Both the position numbers and the translations under genes were made by a program. Shown here piece after piece: positions 49,518-61,528 of a DNA stretch of 64,000 bases. Under the pieces are notes generated by a model. The model was given only the letters and a program-made list of their open reading frames with translations, was not told the DNA's origin and made no database searches. Location: contig SSNP01000067.1 in NCBI GenBank assembly GCA_006937955.1, positions 2,175,275 to 2,239,274 of the forward strand. The letters run 5' to 3'. This DNA comes from Pachypanchax playfairii. Lineage: Eukaryota > Chordata > Actinopteri > Cyprinodontiformes > Aplocheilidae. Positions within the stretch are counted from its first letter, which is position 1. Every line of letters starts with the position of its first letter.

Positions 49518-52500
49518 CTTACTTCAAAAGCATTTTTCTCATTTGCATTGGAAGAGATAGTTGTTAGTATGAGTAGTCTAAATCTATGTTAGACACTACC
49601 TGCAGAAACAGCTGCAATAATGTTTAATATGCATTTTGTTATGTATTTATTAAACAGGAGGGGTATAATGGTGTATCCATGAGGGTCTGAAAACTGCTCA
49701 TCTTTTCCAAAGCTACTTTCTACTGCAAACACACAAACATAAACATTCTATTTGTCTGCAAACCATCTCATCATAACGAGATTTACATGTTTCCCCTATA
49801 ATTTTTTAATTATTCTCATTGGGTTTATAATCTGATGGTTATTTATTGGACTCACTGTTACATGTTAGGGAAAATCATATCTCAAAACACTCCCAAAAAA
49901 TGAGCATTACACATTCATTTTAAGTAAATCATCAGTTTTTTTTATCCTCAGTACATTAATAGGAGGAATATTTTCAGCAGTGAAATCCTTCTCATTTTAT
50001 TTCATGAGCTAGTGAGTATTTACGGCAGCCGGATGGGACGTGCAGCACTGACTCAAAATAATCTACAGTAGGAGCTGGTGTCCCGTTTCAGACTGAAATT
50101 AACAGTTATTATTATTACCATCAGTCTCTTCATTGGATGCCGTCTGCTAAAATTCAAGAGCTCGTACTCAAACTGAAGGATTGGAGATGGATCAGGTAAA
50201 ACTCTACGTGTCATTTTGAGTGCAGACTGTTCATGTCCTGCTGGGGGGGGGGGTCTTCACTGCTCCCCATCACCTCGATGACAGACTGTACCAGATGGAG
50301 CTGTGCAGGGACATTATGCTGACTGACATTGTATACCTGATGATGTTCTCCTGATTATGTAAGAACATTGTTTTCTGATTGACTTCAAACACCCTCAGTG
50401 TTAAAAGAAAAAACACCTACCAAACGTTACTTCAGTTTTCTTCCTATATTCCCTACATGACGTGTTTTATCTAGATTAGACTCACAATGTTGTGAATAAT
50501 GTTGTTTTTCCAGGACCGCTACATGATTCTTGGAGAAAACGGTTTCTTTGTGAACCCGTCAGACTCCGTTGCCATCATTGCTGCTAACCTTTCCACCATC
50601 CCTTACTTCAGACAGCATGGCATCAGAGGCTTTGCTAGGAGTATGGCCACCAGCACCGCTCTCGACAGGTACAACACAACGCGTACACACACACAGTCAG
50701 TAAGAGATCACACTAACAGAATTGTCCCACTAACTCCTGTGGAACTCGATCTCTCTCAGCCTATAAATACAGTCCGTTATGTAAAACAAGTGCCAAGCAG
50801 GGAGTGTGGAGTGAAAGGATGCGATTGCAGCTAGAGTCATTCCCATTAACATTTCAACAGGATCAATCCCAGAATGGCACCCCATCAACAACACGAGGGT
50901 CTTAAGTTTTTACACAGGAGGGAACCAAAAAACATACAGCTGATTCCGAATAACAAAACCAGGCTACACCTCTGATAATGCGATCTCACTTTATTAGTTC
51001 TTTCAACATTTGTGTGTTATGCATTATTTCTAGCTTCTATTTAAAAGAATTAGACTTGAATATTCTTCATGCAATCAGATCTTATAGATTACAGAACGTT
51101 GCTCGCTTTGCTCAGCTCTCAGCTCCACTGCTACCTCTTAGATTCTTCATGTAACACCAGTGTTCATGCCTGCATGTCTCTGACAAACTCCAGGAAGTGT
51201 TGAAACACTAAGTAGTGGGATGCTGGATGCTGGAATCTTCCCAGATCTGAGCCTTTTTAGGAGAGTGTGCCTGAGCGTTTAGACTGGCCGCCCCTCCCAG
51301 CTCTGTGTTTATGAATAGTCAAGCACACTGTGTTATAAAAGTCATGATAAATGTAATGGTGTGTATACTTTGTGGAGCTGTGTGTGTTCAGGGGGAATGA
51401 GGAGAGAGCATATAGTTGGTTTTGAGATCATTGGATGATTTTGTTCTGCAGGGAAACTGATCAGAAAACAGGAAACGGATCAGCTGTTACCTGTTTTTAG
51501 CTGTAAATCAGTCTGTTATTTCTGAAGAGGAAACATCTGCCTCTTTAATAGGTTTGAAGATGGGAAGTGTCAAATCAAGCACATTTCATGCTAAAGCAAC
51601 CCAATGTGCTTTTCAACTTGGCTATATAAAATCAATATATAATAAAACAGAAATAAACAAAATTAAGTTAAATATAATTGTGTGTGTAGGCATGCAAACA
51701 TCTGGCTTCTTCTCTGATATCAACAGACAGCATGTTTCATTTCATGGAGAAAGGTCAAACTAAATGAACGTGGTCTGCAGAACTGAGGGAATTAATCTGT
51801 CTCTTATATATGGTAGTGCTGGGACATTTGAAGTTTTATGTACAAGTAATAGTAGTTTAAAGTGGATTCTACTTTCAACAGGTGGCCAGTGTAGAGAACT
51901 TAGAACAGGTGTGATATGTTCTGATTTCTTTGTGCACGTTAGAATGCGAGCAGCAGCATTTTAAATCAGCTGAAGATTTTGGGTAAGAAGTTCCTTGCAG
52001 TAATCCAGTCTATTTGTTATGAATGCATAAATTTGTTTTTCTAAATCTACTTTTGACAAAAAAAAAATAATTTTTTAAATATTTTTTAAAGAGGTCCTTC
52101 CATTAAAAACTGTTTTTCTGAGGTTTCTGTTGAATATTTTAGCTCCACAGGTGTTCTTACCTTCATAGTGGGTGAAAACAGGTCAACAACTTCTCTTTCA
52201 GTTTTAATCTCTCAAGCTACGCAGGTGGCGATAACACCCGAGTTCTCCCGAGTCCGAACGGCCTGTATCTGTTTCGTCACAACTCCTTTGTTCGTTAGTA
52301 TTCAGTAGTTGAAACCACGCCTAGCATGCTGCTCACTAAAAAGCTGTTAGCATAACGTAGCAAACAGGAAGACACGACGTCTGACGTTGCCATGCGCAGT
52401 GGGGCAGGAAACAGTATGCCTTGCTCTGATAGGCTAGTTTGTTAGCCAATCAGAGTCCAGCAAATTTGAATAATAAATATGAACGAGCTGCTGCTTGAAG

Positions 52501-55500
52501 CCTGACAGAAGGAGCCGGAACCACCCGAATTTTGACGTAGACAGATTGAAAGGTCTGTTAATCAGTGTTTCCTAACATTTTTTTAGATATAAAATGTTTC
52601 ATATTACTGGTTAATACTTAAGAAATAACCACAAAGTCCTGAAATTTGTATGAAATGGCCTCTGTAAGTGATACAAAACCAATTTGGTAATGTGGTCAAT
52701 GTGACTTTTATAAGTAAGACCAGTGTCCAGGATCAGAGTCTGGTTATGTGCTTCAGTTTTGCACTCTAGTGAAAAAGAACAGAGGAAAACTGCAACTTTT
52801 GTCTTTGAGAATTTGGACCAAACATAAGTATTTTTTAATTTTATCTGTTTTCAGTTGTAAAACGTTATGTGACATCCAGATATTAATATCATGCAAACAT
52901 TGTGTAAGGGAGTGAGAGGAGCAGTATCATCAGAAGATAAAGAAATTCACAGCTGTTAGTCATCTGTGTAATTATGATACTTTAAATCATGTCTCTGAAT
53001 TACATGAACAAGTGGAATCAGATACAGTTTGAATAAAATAGGACCAAGAATGGACCCTTGAGGAACTCCACACACAATACTCACTGTATTGGAATGAAAA
53101 TCATCAGTTGCCACAAAGGACCCTCTATCTTTGATAATATGATTGAAACCAGTTAAGAACAGGACTAGAGAAACTAACACATATAAGTATAATAATGTTA
53201 CACTCCAAAAAATGACTCATTAAATTAACTCAAATTACTTGATGACAGTTTTTCCACCCAGAAAATGTACTTTGACTGCACGCAAATGGTGTATGTCCAC
53301 TAATTGTAATATACATGATTGTATGCACCCATATATTTTTTGGGTGGAAAAATTGTAATTTGAGTTCATCTAATGAGTAATTTTTTTGAGTGCAAATTAA
53401 ACTTTATTTGGTAGATTTTATTCTGATTTTGGAACCTTTCACATATTTTTCTACTGATTTTTTTTTTTTTTATGTTGGGTATGTCTCAAAATATAAAATG
53501 TGACAAATACATTATTGTATAAACTCATTATCATGAAGTATCCTTGTAAAAAATAAGAATACTTTGGAAATCTATCAAGATAAATTGAAATTCTGTCACT
53601 GGGTCCACATTTTTGGATTACACAATCTTATTCTGATTAAAAAATAGAATCCAGAGGTCTACTAAGTTAAACCATACAAGCACAGTTTTCTGCCAGAAGA
53701 TATTTGATGATAAACACGTTCACAGCTCAGCTTTGTAAAATCCTAAAATAACTGATTTAAACTAATGTAAAAAAAATACTGATTCTACAAAACAGTTAAT
53801 AGTTTATGAGTGTAGAAATCCAGCTTTCTGATTGGCTGATGCTTCATCAAGGAGCCTCCAGCTTCTTTTCCCCTCCTCATATTGTCATCGGTGACATCAC
53901 TCCTTTCAAGTTTCTTTAGGAACTTTCTAATTTAGAACAACAAAAAAGAACATGTGTTTTGGGTTTGTGTTGATATTTATTGTTCTTTTTGTAGACCCCT
54001 GCTATTCTTTGTTGTATTTGAGTAGTTACGTTTTTTTCTTTCTCTTTTTGTCTGTCACGGTGGGGCGGAGTCTTGTAAATGTGGACTTCATTGCAGGTTA
54101 AGCATCGTTATCTCCTGATGGAACATCTTGTTAAACCACCTAAATGTTGATGAAATCTTTTTATGTCTTTGAGGAATTCCAAAGAGCTTTGGAGGACTTT
54201 TATTAAATGACCGTGTCATAGAAATTGAGGAATTTAATGTTTTTAAAGACAAACATTTTTTATCTATCTGTAATATTTTTTGTTTTTGATATACATGTTT
54301 GAATTTAAGCTTAAATAAAGCTCAAACATGCTGTACTTTCTATCAGAAACCAGTCTAATCCTTTAAGTCCAAACTGAGCCGTCTTCACAGTGGGAGGTGA
54401 TGAACAGAGCCACTAGATGCTATGTTTGGAAAAGCCAAGGCCAAAAACCTCATCCCTCATTGTACCCCTCAGGATTTACTGTTGTACAAGAGAGTAACAC
54501 ACAAAGAGAAAAAACAGTACCCTACAACATTATTATGTGTTTTTGGAGGTTATACTGTGAATATGAGTGAAAAAAGACCACCAACAAAGAAAGTGATGGT
54601 AAATATCTGAGCTGGGTTACGAATTTTCCGCCAGTCCATCACAGGGTCAAATAGAGATGAACAACCATTCACTCACACATAGACTAATCTACAGTCTACA
54701 TTTAATCTAACATGCATGTTTCTGTTTTGTGGGAGGAACCAGAGTTGCTGGAAAAACCCACATTTGTACAAAGAGAATATGTAAACTCCACGCAGGTTTT
54801 CAAACTTGGAACTTTCTTGCTGCAAGGCAACAGTGCAAGCAACAGTTCTGTGCCACTATGCAATAGAAAAAGGAGACATTTATGTTAAAAAACAAAAAAC
54901 AATGCCATGAACTGGACTTCTTAATACAAACTACTCAACACATCATGTTGGAGGCCGTACCAGAGTAGAGTAGTAATTTAGATGACTACTTCACACGCAT
55001 CAGACGTTACGTGATAAATCTTAGAAAAGTTTCAGAATGAAGTTGAAGTATGATAAAAAATATGATTAAATCCTAAAGGTTGTTATGTTTTCATGTCTGA
55101 GGAAAAACAGGGCAGGATTTTATGTCTCGTTGGATGTTTTTCTCCAAAAACGAGTGGTGTAAAAACCCCAAAATGCTCATGCTTCATCCAGCTAATATTC
55201 TAATGTATATTCTAAATAGATCTGTGGTTCAAGATTCTGTATAGACACTTGTGATTGAAATTATTAGCCCAGGTCAAAATTGACACAGACCATATAAAGG
55301 CATTGAATATAAACTTTTAAGGATTAAAAGATTATTATTTGGACCTTTTTAGTTCAACTGGTGATTTCATTGGAGTTAAAGAAACATTTCTCATAAAATT
55401 TAACTGCAATTAATCTGCTGGAAAACAGAGTACTGTGGCTTATTTTGGCCAGCGGACGTGCCATTTGAAACAACACACAGTCATCACTGGGGCCTGTTTG

Positions 55501-58500
55501 TTTTCTTTTAAGGACTGCCAGGCTTTCCGTTCCAGTTCTTTCATCCCCTGAGGGACATAAAGCTGGTTTACTCATATTTGGTAATTTATGCCATTTAGTT
55601 GTAAACAACTGCACAGAACACTGTACATGATAATGAATGTGTGTGCACCACAAGTTAAAAACCCTGAACCCCACCCACATTTAAATATATCACACTGTGA
55701 ATTCCCATAGATGAACATTCCCACAAGTTTGTTTCTTTGGCTGAAACATCTGGTTTGTTAGTTTGGAAATTTGTCCAAAAAAAAAAAATCTTAGCAAAAG
55801 CAAAGAGTGTTTACATTCTGTGATGATCATTTCAGTGGTTGCAGATGATGGTCCAAATGAGGAGGCATCTGCAGGCAACAAGAAGTAGATTCATCTTTTT
55901 GACAAATTAAACTTGTTTATGTAGCTAGTAAGAAATCTGCACAAAGATAAAGACGGATGAATAATACGATTCCAGCTTTCTCTGTTTTGTTTTTGCTTTG
56001 ACCAGCCCCTGAAGGAAAAAGGCGACTTAAGAGTTCCAGTATGTTCCCTATAGCTTGTCACTGTTTCTGTCAGTCTGTAGTTTGGTTTCAAGCAGGTAGA
56101 TTACAGGGTTTTTTTTAAACAAGAGAACAGCTGCTGGCTGTTGCAGTATGGTGCCAGTGAATGAACCAAAACACTTGTGAACCATAAAACAAAAAGTTGT
56201 TGAAATGCTCCAAAGAACTGGAGAGAAATGCATAAATTATGTCACTATTATTCCTTTGTATCCAAAAGTTACTTTTCCACATATTTAAATTGAAAACATG
56301 TATTCTGTTGTTTTTTTCTCTTCTCCTCACACATTGTTGGCACATCATCTACCCCCAGAGACACTCACTTACTTACATCCACACACATACATACTCCCTT
56401 TTTTTTCTACGCGTATGTGATTAAATTACTCATGTTCAAAACCAGCATCTGCTAAAAGGTTGACTCACTTTGTTCCTGTTGCATTTTGCCTTTTTAAGTT
56501 ATTGGATGAACCGTCGGCACGTTACGACTGTCGTGCAACATTTGGTTTGTTTTATTTCAAAGGTCAGAGGATTTGTGTGCCGGTTTAATCCTCCTTTTAA
56601 AACTGGTAAAAGCCAAATTAATGAGCTTGTGAGCAAAGGTACTAACTGTGTGTCTCTGTTTCCTCCCTGTATTGTTTGTAGGGTAGCCAAAGCTATGAAA
56701 CTGGCGCTGTATGAGACTCCTACAGGTTGGAGGTACTTTGGGAACCTGATGGATTCTGGACGCTGTTCCCTCTGCGGGGAAGAGAGCTTTGGAACAGGTA
56801 TGATCAAACACACAAATATGAAAAGAAATTTGTGCTTGCTGAAAGTGAAATATAATGCTCCCAAAGGCAGATACAGTTTGTTAAGTTGAGAAGAAAGGGT
56901 CAGGGATTTAAATCTCTGCTCTGACTTTAAAAATATGTGTGGGTGTGTGACGGAGAAATTCCCTGTGCACCAACTGTTGTTGAGGTGCTTAAAGAAGAAG
57001 CCCAAAGCTGGAGAACTACACCAGTCAGCTGCTGCTATTGGGCAATTATATCAAACAGTTTTTTTTTCCTTTCTTTTTCCCGAAATGCAAATCTTAAGTA
57101 TTATAGTCTTACAATATCATCTCATATATGAAAACAGTATTTACATGCTTGTAACGCAATAATGAGACACCCATAAAGGCACAAAAGATTTGCAATGAAA
57201 TGGTAGAGTCCCTAAAATATCACAAACATTCAGTCTGTTTTCAAGTGTGGAGTTCTAAGTTGTACATCCTGGCTGCCTTTAGCTCCAGTCAGAGCATAGA
57301 TGAAAGGGCTTTAGCCCTGACTGCATATGTAAATAATCCCCATTCTTTTGCTATAAAAGGAGACAGGGGCTTGCTGAATCCATGCAACGTGCTTCAAGAG
57401 GAAATGGTTGCAAAAAAAAAAAAATGCAAATGGTTCAAAAACATCAATTATAAGCAAATAGGATAACTTTCTATTTGCTCCTGCTTATCTCTTCTGGCTC
57501 ATCGTGCTACATTTTGCTCTGATCCAGTTCAAACTGAACTTTTTTTGTCATTTTTATTCAACTTTTCTCGTTCATATTACCTTTTTGAGAAAACAGCCGG
57601 ATTGATGAGGCAATTAACACGAGCAGAAATATGTTGGTGCGAGCACGAGAGGAGACAACTAAAGAGAAGTGAAGAGAGAGATAGTCCAAATGAAGGAAGG
57701 ATTGACGGGGACGGGAGACTGAGACTGAGCAGAGCCCAGAGGACTGTGGGAGCTCACTCATTGTCTCTCCTTGTAAGGTAAAAAGCTCAGAGGGAGCCCT
57801 GCAGAATAAATCATCTGAGCTGTGCACCACTCCTTCTCCTAACCAGCTCCGATAGACACACACAGCATGAACAAAGTCAATTCACTGTGCAGATTTAAGT
57901 CATTTGCTTTTTGCACAGCCAGAATAAAAGCAAATTAATCTTGTATTCACTGTGTGTCAATCAAATACTCATTTTAAAAAAGTTTTCCAAAATAAAAAAA
58001 AAGCCAGTTGTAGCGGCAGCATTAATTTCAGGATGTCCATGAGACTTCCTGCAGCAGTGAAGAGAAGCTGTGCTGTAATGATCACGCTTTATTAAAAGCA
58101 GCTGTTCTCTGATGATACGGATCCTGGATTTGTTTTATTAGGTGATCTACTTTGGTTCTTGTCTGTGACAGAGCAACAGACAGATGGGATGGACCAGCAG
58201 CGATGCAGGGATTAGACAATCACAACTGTCAGTTTCCTAACAACTGTACCCTGATGGAGCCGAACACGAGCTTTAACGGTGCTTCCTGTCAGCATTCCAT
58301 GAGCAAATAACTGTATTCAGCTGTTTACATTTTAAAAAAATACATCTGGATACTTTTACATGTGGCTATTTATTCCCTTTCAGCTCTTGTATGGAAACAT
58401 GCAAACACTTTCTTAACCTGAGAGATACAATATGCACCGTATTTGGTGCACCTCTGGTGATTGGACCAAAGAGGCTGCAAAAACACCCCAAACATCATTT

Positions 58501-61491
58501 TCTTGACATCTAATGTTTCAGGTTCAGACCACATTCGAGAGAAAGATGGCTTGTGGTCGGTGTTGGCGTGGTTATCGATCGTTTCGGCCAGGAAACAAGG
58601 AGTGGAGCAGATCGTCAGAGAGCACTGGGCTCGATTTGGACGCAACTACTTCTGCAGGTGAAATTCAGTCGGATGTATCGAGGTTAACAATCTGTTATTG
58701 TTCTAATGTTCACATCACGATTCTTTCCATGTTTTATTTCACTGTATTTGTTAGTTTTAGATGAATGTTTGTTTTCTCATGTTCCTCCATATCAGAGTCA
58801 AACATTCTGCACCTCCACAGTTTTTACCTTCATCCTTTACTTTCCTCCTCACTTATTTGTCACTTGTCCTTATTTTAAATCTTCCCCTGCGACCGTTACT
58901 GTTGACGTTCCCATTGATCGTTGCTGCAGCTTTTAATGTTCCCATTGAGAACTTTTATAAACTTATGCACATTTCCCATAAGACACAGATATTGAGGGTC
59001 AAATAAGTATGGAGTCCACTCAAAGTCTGTTAAACATCTGTCATCATGCATTGAAGAATAAATTAGTGACACTTATGCAGCTAGTGCAATCCCTTTAAAG
59101 CTGCTATCCTTAATTTGCATAACAAATTAGCTTAACATGTTTTTTTTCATGCCCATTAAAAACGTTTTAACACAGCATGGAGAAAAATATGTTGTGAAGA
59201 TTTAAAAAAAAAACGAAAAAAAAAAATGATTAAGTGGCTCTCCCGTATTTGTCTAAAAACATCAACCAATCAAATGGTTCGGTCCGACAGGAATGACTGG
59301 ACAGTCTCTCCAGCCATACGGACTTCCGCATTTATTTGGCTTCTGTGCTCCTAAAAAACTGAGACATATTACTGCAGAACACCACTGCTGGGAGTGTTCG
59401 CTGCTCTACCACATCACAGCAGGAGAAACAGCCGCCTGGTTCCGCGTCAGGTTCAGGACAAAGTAACAATTAATGTCAGTTGTTCGTTGTTATATTGTTT
59501 TCACTTACCGGTGATTCCACCATGTTACGGTACTTGAATGAACTGCGGACCAGTGTCTTGCACTCGGTCGTCTTCTGGGGCTACGCGTGTTTCCAAACCT
59601 GAGGGGGCGTGGCTTAGGAATTCTACCAGATGGGAGGGGCTGAGAGTTCTGTGACTTTGTTTACATTTGTTGACATTCTAAGCTAGGTAATTTGAAATCG
59701 GGTATATCACCTTTAATTTTTCAGTTTCAAGATGCACTAAAAAAAAAAGTGTGTTTTAGGTTTGACTATGAAGGCCTGGAACCCCGTGCAGCTTTTTACC
59801 TGATGAGGGACCTGGAGGCAGTGATCTCTGACAAAGCCTTCACCACTCAGACGTTTGCTGTGGGTGACCACACCTACAGCGTAGAGAAGGCTGAGAACTT
59901 TGAGTACATTGACCCGGTGGATGGAACGGTGGCTCGGAACCAGGTCAGTTTGCCAGAAGTATTTAAGATGTTGCAAACATATCGGGGCTAATTCTGTAGC
60001 TACAATTAAAACTGTAGTTTTTCTTTGTGAAGCATAAAAATATAGGATGCTGAATGAGTACTGCAATTTGTACAACACACTTTACTTGTTAAACACGGAG
60101 CCATTGTTGTTTATGATGCATGTTTGTGATGTTTTTACATCAGAACTATGAATGACTCTACATTTAGCCTGATTTAGCTCTTTTTATACAGTCTAAAAAT
60201 CTTATAATTTGATAAAAACTCTTGTATTTAGTGATTTTTGGTGCTGATAGTTGACGCACCAGTAAGCGGAAACTACAAACACCAAAGCTGAGTTACAAAA
60301 ATGAAAAATAAAATGTTTGGATAGTGGAGAAGTCATGGTGGATTTAGTAGGAGTTACTGTATATCAGTTTTAAGATTACGGTCAGATGTTTTTTGTTTTT
60401 TGTGTTCCCGTTGCTTCCTGCTTAGTTAAAGCACCAAATGTGGTCGAGTTTAGTCTCTGAACTATCTGGTTAGCTGTAGCTCAACTGCTGGAACATACGT
60501 ATAACTAACAAAACAGGAATTAGAGTGAAACTTGTTCCACAGTATGGTTCCATAAATAAAACCTCAATCCATAAATATATCAGCCTTAAATTTGTTTTAG
60601 ATTTACAGAAGATCATTTTAGGTTAAACATTGAGAAATTTAAGTCTCCTAAACTTCAACAGTCTGATGCTGCTTTATATTGTTCTGATAATATTAATGAT
60701 CTGAACTGAAAGAACAGAAAAATCATTAAAGAGTTGATTTGTAATGATGGAATAACATCAAATGCTTCATTTAAATCTTTATATAATAAGTTTATTGCAT
60801 AACTTGTCGCTTAGGAGTGACACTGACCTCAGAGCAGCTGGACTTTAGAATGAAAAACCCATCAAATCTGATCCACATCAGGTTGAGCCTGTTGCAAGGT
60901 GTCCCACTCTTCTTGACTCTCTATTTATTTTTTAAAAATACACTCCAGAACGCCGAGTCCAAGTTTGGACATGTCCGTTTATCTTCCACTTCATATCATA
61001 AACACATCCGTGCACACGTGACTTACGATACACATCCTTAGAAACGCTGATAACTAGTTTGATTAGTGTAACCTTCTCGTCACCCTCCATAACTCCTGCT
61101 TGTAAATGTTACCCAGCTAACTCTTCTGTTGTGGAGATTTATCATGATTATGTCCTTCATTACCACCATCCTATACTTTTCTAAAATAATTGACATGCTT
61201 CTCATTAACCTGTTGCAAAATGCTCCACCGTGTCACTATGGAAACAGCAAATCTACAGCTCATTAGTCAGTCGCCCCAAAATGGTAAATCCTCAGTAACC
61301 CAGACACCCCGATGAATGTTTTTACAGCACGCATTCCTCCCAGGACAGAATTATATCAGCTGCCGTCTCACTTGCAGCCTCTCTCTGCTGCACGGGGGAG
61401 AAGTTGGCGCACAGACACGAACATGTTCAAACACAAAGACAAAGCTTGTAGGTGGTGGTGGAGGGGGGGGGGGGGGGGGGGNNNNNNNNNN

Positions 61492-61528
<37 letters not shown>

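Larger units (their letters stand above)
50669..56681 (+). other. pgm5 intron 6 (6 kb, repeat-rich)
   Basis: This is the largest pgm5 intron. It contains a decayed LINE (about 51780-53190) with a nested MITE (52090-52663), a foldback element (53199-53395) and a dispersed repeat fragment (about 54610-54850). No exon-like sequence was found in the remainder. Confidence 0.6.

Noticed and set aside
56499..57005. Minus-strand 168-codon frame near pgm5 exon 7
   Set aside because: It is antisense to a real pgm5 exon and has no recognisable motif; open length arises partly from AT-rich intron.
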